Shown here one piece after another: positions 28,101 through 43,100 of a DNA stretch of 64,000 bases. This DNA is from Motacilla alba alba (taxonomy: Eukaryota; Chordata; Aves; Passeriformes; Motacillidae). Where the stretch lies: NCBI RefSeq assembly GCF_015832195.1, contig NC_052033.1, positions 682,001 through 746,000 of the forward strand, given 5' to 3'. The notes below the pieces were generated by a model that was not told where the DNA came from, searched no databases, and saw only the letters and a program-made list of their open reading frames with translations. A program made the translations under genes and the position numbers. How positions within the stretch are numbered: position 1 is the first letter of the stretch; each line of letters begins with the position of its first letter.

Positions 28101-31100
28101 AAGCTCTGGACAGACCCATATATCTTTTTACTCTTAAATAAGTCTGCAACTTAACGCCATCCCAAATTGCACTGTATGTCTGAGTGAGATCACTGATGCT
28201 CTTGTCCAAAAATGTTGATTTTTGGACTACATCAGCAAATCCCACACGTAGCTCATGCTTCTGTAAGCAGGACTATAAATACAAATAATGCAGCTGGGAT
28301 TGATCTTCTAAGTTGAAGTCAGTATAATGCTCTGGGACAGAGCTGGTCTCCCAAGCCTGTTGCACCTGTTTGGGGTGCACTGTGCAGGGAAGAAGGCTGG
28401 AAGTGAACAGACACCCCAGTAGCCCCAGGCCACAAGGCTTTATCTCTTCCTTTGTGCTAAGCAATTTTAAAGTGAGAGACTTTCCTGCCCTTCAGGCAAC
28501 TCCTGCATGACACACTGGGCAGGATGATGCTGCCCCTGAAGCTACATCCTCCAGGCAGCTGGAGAATCCTGAGAAACTCAACTGAGAAGTTTGTAGGGGA
28601 GAAAAGTAAAGAGAACAAATAACGGCTTAGTGGTGAAACCACTGTTGGTGTTGTGGCAGACAAGGGCTTAGTGGCCGTCAGGAGCATTCATCCTTGCCAA
28701 ACCCAAGTACCTCCTAACCCTGGCAGCTTGTAGCTTGACATGTTTGCAGGGCCCTCTGTGCATCCGTGTCATGCTGGTCCACATCTCCCTTGCTTTGTGC
28801 TGTCTAACCCAGGGGCTTTTCTAGTCAATATAAATATTGTTGTAGTTGCCAATGCCCTGCCGGGAGAGGCTACAAATATGCAGGAATTTGGGGCTATATT
28901 TGTGTATAAAGATGATGCCCTCACTCTTTCTTGGAGGAAACTCATTAATCTCTCATACCAGGCTAATGAATTGGGGAGGCAGAGAACAACTCCTCAAGGT
29001 CACCCGGTGTCAGGAAGGAGTAAAGCTCCACTTTCATATGCTGTGGGAGATCAGAGCAAGCTGGTGGTGGGGGGTACAGCCAAATTTGGCTCTGCACCTC
29101 CTCTGCTGTCCTTCCAAGTATCACAACCCAAGCATTCAGCTCTCCTGCATCTATCCACTTTGCTGCTTCCCTCCTGCTTGTTCAGATGCAATTAGGAGAT
29201 GCAGAATAAGGGGGAGCCAGGGGTCAAGGAGGCAGTAAAGTGATTACGAGATGCTGCAAACGGCTGTGCCATAAATACTCCAATGATGAAAAATTAGATG
29301 CCGGTCACCTCAGGGTTATTGCTGGCCTCTATCTCTCTCTTGTTGTGAAAAATGATAATGGAAGTGTATTTACCCCAGAGAGTGTAAGCTTGCCACTGGC
29401 TGTGATCCTGCACACCCCAGGTATGCCAGGAACAGAGTCCTTGCCCCTAATGACTTTCTGAGAACACTTTGTGCCTGAATTCTTTCAAATAAAGTGGAGA
29501 AAGAACTGATGTTCAGGGTATTCTTTCCAAAGAGGAAAGTTCTTGGTGCTCAGAGATTGACCAGCTTCAGAAACAGACTGTGGCCCTGAGTAAGGATAGG
29601 GAGAGGAAAGGAGAGCAGCACCATCAAGTGCTGCCTTGCTGTCCATGTGCTGCTTCTGCTTTGGCCTCCCAGAGCTGCATGTTGAGGCTGCCCAGTTCAC
29701 AGCTGGTTTTTGGTGTGTTGGATCACCGTCAAGGTCAGAGCTTAAGGAGCTGGGATGACTACACCTTTTTGCTGGGTGGGCAGTTAGAATCAAATGCTGG
29801 TGCTGGGCTAGAGCCTTTGAAAACCTCTAGATAGTATTCAGATCCACTGAAGTTGGTATCTTTGGGGACACAAGCACTTCTTTTCATCCCTTGCATGAGG
29901 TCTTCCATTTTGAAAGAGGCATTAGGATCACTGTGGCACAAGAACTGTGGTAGGCAGCATCCAGCTTAAAGGGTACTGTGAGTGAAAGGCCTCTTTGCTT
30001 GATTGGCAAAAACCAGCCTGGCAGCAACCGAGGTCTTAGTTCCTGGAGGATACCTCCTCCCTGCCTGAAGAAACTGAGGAACAAGGTGGGTGAGGGCTCC
30101 TCAGTGCCAGGAATAAGCCTGATGTGAGTTATGATTATAGAGCTCTGCCAGGTGTCCTGAGAGCAGCACGTTAATTACCAGAGCTGCTGTGGCAGCTGCC
30201 TGCTGTACCCAAAGCATAACTGCCCTTGTTTCTTCAGCTATAAATATTCCTTGTGAATTGTCTGGTGGCTGTGGCCTCCCTCCATTGTAACTTCCTGACT
30301 CTGCAGGGGATCTGGAGGTTAAAATCCCTCTTGCCTCTCAACTTCTTTGAGCAATCCTTGTTCTATGGCTGGTTTATCTCTTTTCAACCAACTCTGAGCT
30401 TCATAACAGCTTGTCTGCTGATAACTTACTGCCTATCAGCATGGCCCCTGCTGCAGCTCTGCCTCCAGCCTTGAGAGGCTGTGGATTTTCAGCTTCTTTT
30501 TTTCCTTCCTTAGCTCTCTAAAAAGCTCCTTCCTGAACAATCAGACTCTTTCCATGTATTTATATTTGTACTGTCCACTGCAAGGGGTAAAGCTCTACCA
30601 GGGAAAGCTTGGATTGCCGCCCTTGCTGATGGGCCATCTGGCTCTGTAGCTTGAGATATGAGCTCATGTAGGACAGAAACATGGCGTGTCACCCTAGTGA
30701 AGGGAATGAGAGATGGCATAGGGGACACCGCACTCAAGATCCTTTTCCTCTAAGATGTTTTAGCTGAAAAGCCCAGGGGCCCTGGCAGGAGTAACTGGAG
30801 CCCACCTTAGGGTAGCACTGCAGTAGCCACAACTTGAAGTGGGTACAGAAGAGCTTGCAGAGGCTGCAGGTATGTGCTTGGGGGAGCTGCAGGTAGGTCT
30901 GAAATGCCATGAAGCTGTTTTCTTTATCTAGGAGTTCCAAATAAGAGTGGGGAAAGCACCATGCATTTAACATTTCTCTCCAAAGTCAGCTCTAAAAAAT
31001 CCCTGAGGATGTGACCAGAACACCAGTTCCTAAGGAATTAGTAAAGGTGGTACTCTGGTTCAGCCTCCCAGCCAGGAATAAAACCTCTGACCTGTGCCCA

Positions 31101-34100
31101 TGCCAATAAATGCAGTTTTGCTTTTTGGACTTCTTTTTCCCTACATGTGACACACTCTAGTGGAAAGCACCTGAGGTGGGAACAGAGTATCCCAGTTCCC
31201 TGACATCTTGTTTGCTGTCTGTACTTGCGCAGTCTGGTTTTGTCGGATTGTTTCATCTGTCCCTTCTAGTGCTCATCTGAGTTGTGAAATAGCTTTGAGC
31301 TCAGGGATGTCTTGCAGAAGCAGAGCGAGTGTCAGAGTTGCCACTTCTGACAGCATGTAAGAAATGTCTGCTTTTTCCTGCCGTGCTCAAGGAGACTTTA
31401 CTTGCATCTGAGCACTGAATCAAGCAAAGTTTCCTTTGGGAAGTGCTTGTCCAGTCAAGCCTGTGTCTTATCGGTGTCAGGCTTTGCTGTGGGAGTGTTG
31501 TGTACCCACAGACCAGTATCAAACACTCAACCCTTGGCTTACCTGCAAAAGTGTCAAAGTGTCTACCAAGGAGAGTGATCCATGTTATTAAACCAGTGAC
31601 TATTTTATGAGCTCTTATCTTACCCCTCTTTAGAGTAGGGTTATTTGCTGTACTGTCTTGTGGGGCAGTGGTACCATTGCTCAACAGCTGTGAAATCTAA
31701 ACATCAGTATCTGCAGAGCTGGAGCTCGATACCCTCCTAAAGTGAAGTTTGTCTGAGATGTTGTCACTTCTATTAAAGGGAAGCAAGAACTCCAAGGAAT
31801 TAGATGTTTTGGGGTGGGTTGTAGGTTTGAATGAGGGTGTAAAAAGCAGGGAGGAGGAAAGGAAAAGGTAGGGTGGCTGGGGGCCCAAAGGGAGATAGAT
31901 ATCTAAGGAGTGAGCACTGGGTTACCTCTTCTCCATCTTCACATTAAAACTGAGGGATCATTGCTCTGTTATTTGAAACTTAATAACTTCTCATTGGTAT
32001 GATAGCCCTGTGCTGCACAAATGATTTTATTCAAGAACTCTTGCACTTTTTGCTCTGCTTCTGGCACATTTGTTGCATTTAACAATCATGGTCTCACTTT
32101 GCTCAGGTATGTACCCTGCTTCCCTGCAATCTTTCTGAAAGTGTCAAGGCTCTGAATCTATAAGAAGCAATAGCTACTGTTTTTAATTTGCTACTTGGCA
32201 AGCACCAAAAACAGATGCAATTCTTACAGATGAGTTTGTGTAGCATGAAAACAAGCAAGTTCTGATGACAGTTATGAATGAGGCTGTTTTTTCAGATGGT
32301 CCTCTTGCAAATGTATGCAGGCACTAGCCATAATGCTGTAACTACTGTATCTAATACATGAATCAGCCACGTTTTGGATGCTAATTGTGCTTCCTGAGCT
32401 ATATTGGCTGCTGCTGTAAAAGCCACATGCTGAGCAGCAGATGAAAGCTATTGAACTGTACTGGTTCAGAGTGATAGATGGACCCTTCAGGTCAGTCAAG
32501 AACCCGTTTGGTCAAACAGTCCTCTGACTGGCTTAAAGCATGTTTGTATGGTCTGAAAGGCTCCTGGCATTAGCTGCCATCACTAAGTGGTTGAGAGTTG
32601 TCTTGGTGGTCCTCTTGGCTGCAACTAAGCTGATAAAAACCAACCACATGTCCTATTAACACTTGATCTTACTCTTGCATTTAGAAGATAATCCAATAAA
32701 CAAGGTTATGTAACTAAGTTTTAACATAAGAGCTTTAATAAAATATACTTTTAGAAATATATAAATATATATAAAATATATTCTAGGCAACGGTAAGCCC
32801 TAGTTAGTTCCCCCATGGCAAGAAGACTCGAGTTGACCAGCCTACTTTTTCATTTTGAGATACCGAGAGCTGACAGGTGCAGAGGCTGGGAAGGTGGTAT
32901 CAGCTGAGTTGCCAGCTCAGGGAGGATCCCAAACCTTGGTGCCTGTCTTGCTGTGGCTTGGCTTGGTGGGAGGAATGGATTTGAAGACCCGCCCAGGGGT
33001 TGAGCAAGCTGGTGAGCTGCTTGTGGCTCCTATTAGCCTGCAAGGAAGAATGTAATTCAGGGTGACAAGCTGCTGTTCTTTCTTCTACCCTCACTGGTTT
33101 CTCTTTTTTTTTTTTTTACTGGAAATGTCAGTAAAAGCAACAAAAACACAGTCTTTTTTTGTTTTTTAGCATGAGAAAAGAAGAAAAAATAAAGAATTTT
33201 GCATTTACTTGCTGTGTGTAGATTCTACGTATGCTCCACTATGAGCCTGGTGATTTACCTGGCCTTTCCCATTTAATGGAGGAGCTTGGAGGGAAATGAG
33301 GGAATCATTCTTAATAGCCAGCCCTGTGCCAAAGCACTGTAATGGTTTCTTTCTGCCATCCTGTGCATTTAGACAGCATTTAATAGATTCAGTTCTCCTC
33401 CTTAGCTGAAGGAAGCATTTCTTTACCTTGTTTCAGTTTAGTAATGAATCAGCCCCCCTATGCCTGCTTGTTTCTAATAAACCACTTCACTAGCAGAAAA
33501 ATCTTAATCAAAGTAGACTATGCCCATTCTGCCTTGGGTGGGTTTATTTGCTGAATCTTAGGAAGAGAATGATAAACTCCTAGAAAATACCTCAGCTGAC
33601 TCAAGAGATGATCTGGAAAATTTGGGAGGGTGTTTTTAAATGTGCCAGGGCTCTGCATATTTGACTTCTGAGAGGGCTGACTGGTACAGTTTTCTATGTA
33701 GTTTTTAGATTGTTTGAATTATATGTGTAATGAAGTATTTCGTGAATTATTTCCCTCTGGGAGAGACTGGAGCTTGGAAAACATCAGATGGAAAGTTTGG
33801 GTATATGTCTGAGGTGCTTATTTGGGCTTACTTTTTCCTTAGGGAGAAGTTATGAAACTAATTAACTTAATGGGTTGGAAGAGGATTGAGGTGTCTGGCA
33901 CAGCGAGGTAGAGGATGTAGACACTCTCCTGCTAAGCACTGTGGTCTCTTCTCATCCTTTTGAGAATGTGTTTTTAAATAGAGTTCCTGGCCTTGGGACT
34001 CTTGGTGGTTGATGGTGAGATTAGCTCTAATATAGGGACTGAGTCCTTGTCCTTGTGTCCTGGCTGTTGGTGAGAAACTGTCCCCTTTTCCCTACCCTGT

Positions 34101-37100
34101 GCTCAATCCTGTTGAGCTGCACGAAGTTTCACTTCAAAATGATGTTGATCTGGATGTTTAATGTCCAGTTCTGCTCAGGCTTTCTTCTTCCAAGCAGTCC
34201 AGTGTGTTCTGTAGCTTCCCTTCCTTAACAGTGGTTGGCACAAATTCCTGCAAAGCAAGGCAACCTCATCTCATTGCAGGTCCTAGCATTGTTTATATTG
34301 ATCCTTGGATATTCATCTTGGATCACTAATGGATGTCAAATGGAGAAGGTAATAAATTTTTATTGCACTAGAATTAATCTCTCGCTTGGCTCTTTTGGAC
34401 CAGGATCTTGTTAACAGAAGACACTGATCATCCTAAAGGATGGGGGGGACATTCAACCATTCAAGCACAACTTGTATCTCTTCCCCATGAGTTAAGCAGT
34501 AATGGTCAGAGAGGAGGAGAGTTTAAAACCTTGCTGAATGGATTTGGTTATTTAAGGTGCTCTGCAAAAGGTGAAGAACACCCAGGTTCTTCAGTACCTC
34601 AGGATGCTTTTCAGCAGCTGAGCCCCAAATCCACCTTGACATGTCTCTTTTCCTCAGTGGGTGAGACAAATCTGGATTTCAGACCCAGCTGCTTTGGTGC
34701 TTGGTGACTTTGTGTCAATCTTTGCTATGGTTTGAGGGGCTGTTTTGCCAATTGGTTCTGGAGCATTCTCATTTGCAGCAGACACGTGTTCCTTAATTAT
34801 CACATCCTCAGTCCATCTCTCTGTGTTCAGCGCTTTCTGACGCAGGAGCAATAAACTGATTTGAGGGGAGGCTGTATTGAGCAGTGTTTAGAGAGAAAGC
34901 TGAAAGAGATTAGTCACAAACTCAAGAATACTTGTCAATAAGACAGTTGGTGTCAACTTTTGTTTGCTTTGGGCCCTTACCTTACATCACTTTTTAGTCA
35001 AAGGTTTCTTTAGTCTGTTGTGGTTTGTGCATTGCTCTAGGATAAAGTGGCAGTCCATAGTGGGCAGGTGTTGTGGTTTAACATAACTTGTTTTTTTATT
35101 TAAAAAGAGAAGAGTGGAGTTAAAGTCCCAATTAAAATAAAGGAACAAGAGAGAGAAGAGTAAAAAAAGGTTTGCAACTGACTGGTTGGCTTCTCTGTTA
35201 AAACCTCAAGTCCCATAACTGTTAAACCTGATTTGGCTCTTAGTTTTGCCAGTTATGCCTGTGGCATTGTATTCTGTGTGATTTCAGCATTTCATCCAAC
35301 AACCATCAATTGCTTCACAAATCTGAATTCTGTGCATGCTTCCTGTCCTTTTTTTTTTTAAATCTGAGCAGTAAAAGCAAGACTCGGTGTAAGCAATGGT
35401 CTTGGATCAGAATATATCCCCACCAAGCAACATGTCAAACCGAGGGTTCTCTCCCCTGCTCCCTTTCTGGGTTTCCTTTTGTCACCTGAGAATACTTGTG
35501 ATGCGAGGCATTTCCAATTTGCCTTGCAGATATTCTGAAACCGTCTCAAAAAAGGTTTCTTGGGGTTGTGCTAGTCTTAAAATAACTTGGATTTTGTTCT
35601 GTTCTGACTCTGTTGGGGTTGACAGAGACCTTGAGGTTTGGCAGACCTGCCCCTCTGAGTCCCAGTTCTTCGCTTCTGGTGACACCTTTTCTTGAACTGC
35701 TTTAAGAAGTCATGGAAAAGAGCAATGTGTAAATATTAATGTTGAATATTTGTCTTTAAAAATCTCTTTGGGATGCTCTACAAACCTATGCTGTATGTGC
35801 TGTGGCTTTCTAAGCACTGCCTGTTTACAGCATTTGGACCTGTTATTGTATTGCTAGCTGGTGCCATCCCATGGAGGACAGGCAGGGCTCTCTTAATGCC
35901 CATTTTGTCTCCCTCTTACAAGTAGCTTCTCTCAATCTCAATGTTCAGACTGCAGCCAGGGTTTCTTCTGTTTCTTCTGTTTCTTCTTGCAGTGAAGCCT
36001 TTTCTCTCCGGGATAGGTGAGGCTTGAGTGCTGCTTTGAGCAGAGGTGACAGTGCTGCACAGGACATGTCACCTCAGGGCATGGGCTGATAGCATGGTTG
36101 CCTTGTGTGCTTTAGGAGGTGCTAGAAGAAGCTCTCATGGGAAGCTGTATAGTCCAGATTCCTAGGATGGATCTTTGTTGGATGGTTTTGCAGCCCAGCT
36201 GGAAGAGATGCAACAGATTGGTGCTGCAGTGTACCCTAATTTAATCTTCCCCATCCTTGGAAGTCTTCAAGGCCAGGTTGGACAGGGCTTTGAGCAACCT
36301 GGTCTAGAGGAAGGTCTCTCCTCATGGCATGGGGGTGGAACAAGATCATCTTCAAGGTCCCTTCCAACACAAACCATTCTGTGATTCTGTGAAACACTAG
36401 TCTGTTAATAGACATCCAAGAGGGCAGTGAGGAAGTTCTTTATTGAAAAACCTTTACTTTCCACACTGAATTAAGTTCTCTGAGTATCTCTTTGATTACT
36501 TTTTCCCTCATTTTGCACAGGTTTTTAGCTTCCAAGAGCTGAACTGTTACACTGTAGCTTCCCACTGTCTGTTTTTAGGGTTATAAAAAACCCTCAATGT
36601 TTTACACTGGTGACTTAAAGCATGGTGGGGGGAAAAGCTCCAGGCAGATTTGGCTCCATTGCTGTTGAGCCTGGGATACCCCGAAGCCACCCCATCAATG
36701 CTAATGGAAGTAGACTGGTGAGGGCTATTGCTATTCATACCTAAACTGAGCATGTACTTGGGCAGAGGCCACAGTTTAATATTTAATGTTCTGTAAGGCT
36801 GTACTGAGAGCTTTTAGTGAAATGTGTCAGTAAAGGAGTGCTGTAGCAGTGATAGCAAATGGCTGAGAGCCAAGAGGATCCTGAGCTCAACTTCTGCCCA
36901 AGGCATGTTCTCTGATACCCAACAGCTTACTTGACCCCCTGTGTCTCAGCCAATTTAGCTGTAAAATTAAGCAACAAAGAAAGCTTCATGACAAATGGAC
37001 ATGTCTGGAGGTGAACTTTCAGTGCAAGCTTTGCTCTTCTGATGAATTCATCTTGCTGGCAGAATTTCTGGTTTTTAATCTAATGTGTGATTTTGTTGTC

Positions 37101-40100
37101 CTTCCAGGCAGCTTTCACGCTCCTCCTGGGTCCTTTCACCTTCTTCAATGTGCAGAAGACCAAGTATCTTCAAATCATGACGTCCCTCATGAGATGGATA
37201 GGTGAGTCTTGGCAGAGGCTCGGCCACCTCTTTACCATTGATGGAGCCCAAGTCACACCACTGACGCTTCTCTTTGGCAAGATCTTCTTGTTTGGAAGCA
37301 AGTGCTTGTCAAAACAACCTCTTTGAGGACAGTTGTGCAGGCCTAATAAATCTTTGAGGAGAAAGGTTTTAGTCTAGGATGAAATTTCTGATTAAAACAA
37401 AACAAATTGTTCTCCATCAAACGTGGCTGGTAAATGAGGTTTTAGTCTGGTTTGTGTGAGGAGCAGAAGAGGTTTGGCAGAGTCTCCTGTCTGGGTGCTG
37501 GCTGCGATACCCACCAGCTGGAAGTTTCTTGTTCTCACACATATGCACAACAGACTTTGGACAGTGTTTGTTTTGATATGATAAACAAAGGCATTTCTTG
37601 CAGACTTTCCACTCTTAGTTTTATCATCTGCTTGCATTTATTTTCCTTGGGTCCTTTATGGTAAGATGTGTTGCATTGGAAACCCCCAAACCAATGTGTG
37701 TTGTCCTTCGGAAGTCCTGCTCCCATGAGCTCTTTCCAAAATATTGCCAAGAACTTCTGGGAAGACAAATCATTCCCTTAAGGGAAGTAAGACATCATTA
37801 TTACTCCTGTTGTTTTTTTTTCCCAATGCCTTTGTTATTCAAAGATGCAGCTGCCTCATGTCTGGCTTGTGTGTGTACATACTGTTAAAGGCTGAGAGGT
37901 GTGTGTGGGTTGTGGAGGTTTATGTTCAGGTTTGTCTTTTTTTGTGTCACCTAGACAGAGTGATTGATACTTAGGGCTAATAAAGAGCATTTCTGCAGGT
38001 TAATGATCAGCATTTCTACAGGTTAACAGTCTCCTGGTGTGTAAATCCAGAACACTCAGACACAGAATTAGCTCTGTTTATACCTATCACTGAAATAAGA
38101 AGAAAAGCTGCTTCTCTAACTATTTTCCATTACACACATACTCTTGGCCTGACTGCAGTTGGGTATTGTCCCTTCTCTGTGAATTCATCCTGTTTGGACG
38201 TGGCTGGCAGTCACTGCAGAGGAATAGAGATCCTCTGTTCTAGAGAATTCCTGAGATGGGGTTAAGCAGTTGACACCCAGGAAAATTAAGTTGGATTTTA
38301 AGCTCTCAAGTCTAAGATGTTGAACAGTTTGAGTTAATGAATCCTGACTTTGGATGGTGTGAAAATCCTGAATGCCTGTTTTTCTCCTTTGTTGTCTGAG
38401 CACATGAAAGGTTTGAAAGCCCCCCCCCCATTGTTCAGAGAAAGAGGTTATCTCATTAAGGGGTACTAAAGGAAATGAGGAAGTTTTGCATGGGGATTTT
38501 TTGTTGTTTTTTTTCTTTATAAGAGTGATCTCTGCTCAGCTGACTGGCCTGATTCCAGTCACCTTGCCTCCTCTTTCCTGGTAAAGACATCAGTCAGTCC
38601 TCATCCTGTCTCTGTGACAGTCTGATGCCTGCCTCATCTGCCATTAGTTTCCCTTTAGCCAGCTCCTTCCAGTACAAGGATTGCTAAACCTTGGTGTGAT
38701 GGCAGAACTGTTCCTCTCTTTCATGGCTTGATGGAGGGGGATAAAGGCAGTGTTTGGAGAAGTGTAGGGGAAATTTATGCTTTAGCCTGATTGATTCCTG
38801 CGTCAGCACGCTGGGGAACAGCTGCCCCAGATAATGATAGTTAATGACCCTGACAGCACCTCAGTGGCTACTTAGAAGAACGGATTCCGTATGTGTACAA
38901 TGAGGGATAGATTTATTGGGAAAGACAATTTGTCAAAAAGGCATGTGATGTAGGGAGCAGAGAAAAAGCTCTTGCTGCAAATCTCGGGGTAAAGATCAGT
39001 CTCATACTACTGAGATTTGTCAAACTGGCTTCTCCCATGTCCTCACATCACTGCTGTCCCCTCCTCCAAAAGCAGAGCTGTGAGTTAAACACAGGTTGGT
39101 GTTTAGAGAGCTTAGATCCTAAAGAGTGGTCTTGGGTAGCGTTTTGTGGTCTTCTGGACTTTTCCTGCTGGCATGCCAATGGCCAGATATGAACTCTTTG
39201 TCCTGGTATAAACTGTGCCTTTCCTTCACCTTCCTTGGGTTGGTTTTAGCCATGTGGTGCTGATGGTGGTTCTGCAAAGCACTCTGGGCAGCAGAGCAAC
39301 ACTGCAGCTTCCCACAAATCTGCTGGGGGAAAGAAAACCTTCTCATGTGGACAGTGGCTTATTCAGCTTACCTGTGCTCATTGGCTTGGTGTGGATGGGA
39401 ATCTGACCCATGCTTTGCATCATGATTTGAAAAAAATCAAGCCTCCCTAAGCTGCGAGGTCAGTACAGACTTTGCAATGTGCCTCTCACAGGACCCACTA
39501 CACACCCTTCTCCCCAGCCCGGTGGAAAGTCCCTGGATTTCTGAGAGAAGAGGCTGATGTAAAGCAGCACTGCCCCAGGTGTACTGGTGATTCAGATGAT
39601 AGCAGCTGAGAGGATGGTTCTTGGCAGCAGAGAGAGCTAGCTGTGTGTGAAGGTCATTTCTGCTGGTGTTTGTAACAGTGTCAGCCTTGCCTTTGAAAGT
39701 TGCTTCCCCTCTTTCTCCTGATCTAAGTGATAATCAAATATCACCAGCCTCTTCCAGAGCCTTATGCTCATCACAAGCAGCACATCGGCTATCAAAGCCT
39801 ACAGCAGTCTTATTCCACACCTCACAGATAAAAAAAAAAAATCATTTTCTCTCTGAAAAATAGGCTTAAACATTGGGATCTGAGCTGGAAATTAAAAATG
39901 GACCAGTTCAAAGAATGTGGAGATGTTCCAGGGATAGGCCTTTATTTGGCATCCTCCCAGGATAAGGGACTAAGCCAGGACAGGCACCTCTGAAGCCTCT
40001 GAAAGGAGAAAGTTGAAGGAGGAGCTATCAAGCCCAAGTGTTGTGCTGCCAGAGAGCCCAGACAGATGGGCTCTCCCTGTCTGGGCCTGTTGATCACGGA

Positions 40101-43100
40101 CAGCTCATCTGGAAAGAAGGCTGGCATGGCAAGGCACTTCCCTGCCAGAAGTGATAGGAGCACAGAGGGTGGATCTGTGTCTCCAGGTGGAGTGGGGCTG
40201 GTGGCAGACAGGGCTTCCAGAGGAATCAAGCTGTTGCCAGTCTTCTGAAGAGTAGCAGTTACACACTTGGCTGCAGAACTGATTGTCACTTGGCATTGGT
40301 GAGTGCCAATGGTTAAATTCAGTGCAGCAGTCGGTGCTTGAACTGCTGGCCTTAGCCTTGCTTAGAGATCTCTGTTCTCCAGGAGCTGGCAGATGAGTAA
40401 GGCTTTGCCTACCCAAGTTCTCATCCCTTTCCCAGTACAGAAGCTCCTCAGGCTGCTTTGTCAGCCTTTTGCAGGTACCTAAGCTGCCTTGGGAGATGGA
40501 GCAGAGGCACCCTAAGGGGTGCGACAGGGAGCCTGCCTGCTGTGCTTCCCTGGACAAAGGGCCAGTCATGAAATATAATTTGATTTAAATCCTGACAATG
40601 GTGCCTACAGTGAAGCCTTGTTTTGATTTGTGGTTAGAACCTTGTTGGCTCACCCAGCTCTGGGGCCATGTGTGTACAAATTGTTCCTGTGGGGTGAGGA
40701 GGGTCCTTCCCCAAAGTGTAATTCCTGCCTTTCTTTCAGCTCTCTTCCACCTCAGCCTCATGAAAGTGTAGAGCTGTTATTAGGTCAATTCCTTTACCAG
40801 TTTTGGAGCCTGTTTCCAGGTCTCTTACAAAGTTATTGGAGCAGGGCTTCCTGCAGAAGGCTAAACCAACTGAGCCATCAATAAATTTAGAGCTGTTGGT
40901 ATTTCTAATTCTACTATTTGGATTTCAGACACTTTTTTTTTTTCCTGGAGAGTTTAAATCTATGGTGGCAATGAATTGCTCTCTAAAGAGACTTGCTTAT
41001 CTAGCTGGGTTTTTTCCCTCTCATTTCTTCAATCCTGATCAAGTGGGTACTGTTAGGGGTGAGCTGCTGAAGCGCACAGCCCAACAAGAGAGACTGAGCC
41101 AGGCAAGTCCCATACACCTCTCACTGCAGAGGGGATGCAGCTCACTGGGGCACAGCCCTACCTCTGTATTATTGGATAATATTGGATAATAACTGTCTAG
41201 CAGCATCATGGGATAGGATATGGATTAGGAAAGATAACAAAAGGACAGAGCTTGGTGGAGCTGAGCAGCAAACACTGGGCTATTGTGTATTAAGCAGCTA
41301 ACCCGATTAATTGCAGCCTGTTGCAGCCCGAGATGTCCAGCTCTATAGGTGAGGACTGCTGGCTCTAAAGACATTGGTAGTGTGATTATTACTGCTGTTA
41401 TTAAATTGTCTTTGCCAAATGTTCCCAGACAGCTCCCACGTGGGCCTGTGCTCTGTGTGCTGCTCATGATGCTATATTGTAGTTATTAGAAAGTATTGTA
41501 TTTTAATGAAGAGATAGTTCATAGAGTAATAAACTTCTGAGTTTGGTAGAACAGGCTCAGTTCTCTCTCCCTGTTGGATCACACCACATCTATTCAAGTA
41601 AATGCAGCCCTTGAGACAGAGCCTTCACAACCCTGCCCAAACAATGATCTCACAATTACATTTTCAGGAATAAAATCTCTACCCCAGTTCTTTCCCCTGG
41701 CCGATAAGATGGAGGGAAAGCAAACAAGAATTTCTGGGAAGTCTATGTTAAACCCTTCTTTTCTCCATCCCATCCCCTTCCAGGATACTTGGTAGAAGGC
41801 TTCTGGGGCAGAAACTAGGAAAGGGCTATCCAGAGCATGCTAGTGGGGCTGACTTTCTATTATCTGGTGATTTCTCTGGTAGTTCTGCTCTTTCCACCAG
41901 ACCTTTGCCATTTACAGCACTGCTCTGTAGAGAACTGGTCTTAGACCATCTCACCTTGTGAGCAGTCTCAGGTAACTGTCACTGCCATCCTTAGCAGCAG
42001 AGCTATCTGTGCTGGAGTTGACTTGCTGCAGAAACCTGGAGTCCCTGTGCTACATCCCTTCAAGTACTGAGACTGAGAATTACAGAGGAGGCTGATTTAG
42101 GGAGGGGGTGACAGTTATCTGAAGTCCTGCTTTTCCAGTCTCCTGCTGAGAAATCAGCCTGCCAGTGCCCACAGTCCTCAAGGTGGGTGGCCTCTTTTCA
42201 CATCAGAAATTGAGCTTTCTGCAAATAGCTTAAGGAGGGACCATTTTGATCTCTGCCTCTCTCCTTTCACACTGCCGGGCCTACAGGAGGATGAGGGAAT
42301 TGGACTGTAAATCAGGACACTGTTGCATGTTCATGCTGACATGCTGCTTCAACAAAGTTACTTCATGTTCTTATATCCTTTTTGGAGCAGATGAAGCTGC
42401 TGCTAGAGTCCGGGGTAAATAATTCACTAAGAGAAGTGAATATATTTATGAAGAGTTAGTTAAAATGCTGTGCTTCTGTCATGCCTGCTTTTGGAATTGT
42501 CGGCTGAGGAGCTCATTTCAGTGCTGTTTGTGGGAGGCAATGGGGTGAAGCAGTGCCTGTGTGAGAGGAAGAGCCTTGTGGGCTTCAGACACAGATGGAG
42601 AGTGATTTGGCGTTCTGGACGGGACCACTGAGATCCTGCCTGAGGAACTGATGCTCCTGAAAAGATCACTTTATTCAGGCAGCAGCAGACACTGATGGGC
42701 CTGAGAGCTGAAGAAGGGGAGCTGGACATGTAAGGGCATATTCAACCCTGCAAAAGGGTATGGATGACTGTGCCCACACAGGTTTTCAGAGTGGGGCTAT
42801 GGCATGAAAAGCTGCTTTCTGTTCAGAGTGGACATTGGTGAAACAAGATGATAAAAAACTTCACTGTGTAGGGCCCAAGGCAGGATATGGCTAAGTGTGC
42901 AGTGCACCTGGATGGTATGGGACATGGGTGCTCTGCAGCCAGTGCTTTCCAAAGCATGCACAGCCGTAGTTCGGGATCACAGTGACACCAAAGTGTGTAT
43001 TATTCCCTTCTCTCAGAAGACTAAATTATGACATGGACAGAGGAGTGACTGTCAGAGCTAATAGGCCAAGCCAGCAGCAGAGCTGAGAGTAGAGTCCTGG

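Larger units (their letters stand above)
20798..37107 (+). other. TMEM104: TMEM104 intron 8 (16.3 kb)
   Basis: This is the largest intron. It contains a CR1 fragment at 21189-21245 (minus), a T/G-rich low-complexity tract at 25231-25320, a small palindrome at 28050-28069, a candidate 24-nt pseudo-exon at 35993-36016 and a CR1 3' end at 36241-36393 (plus). The rest is unremarkable, with scattered short open frames and no protein I recognise. Confidence 0.65.
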
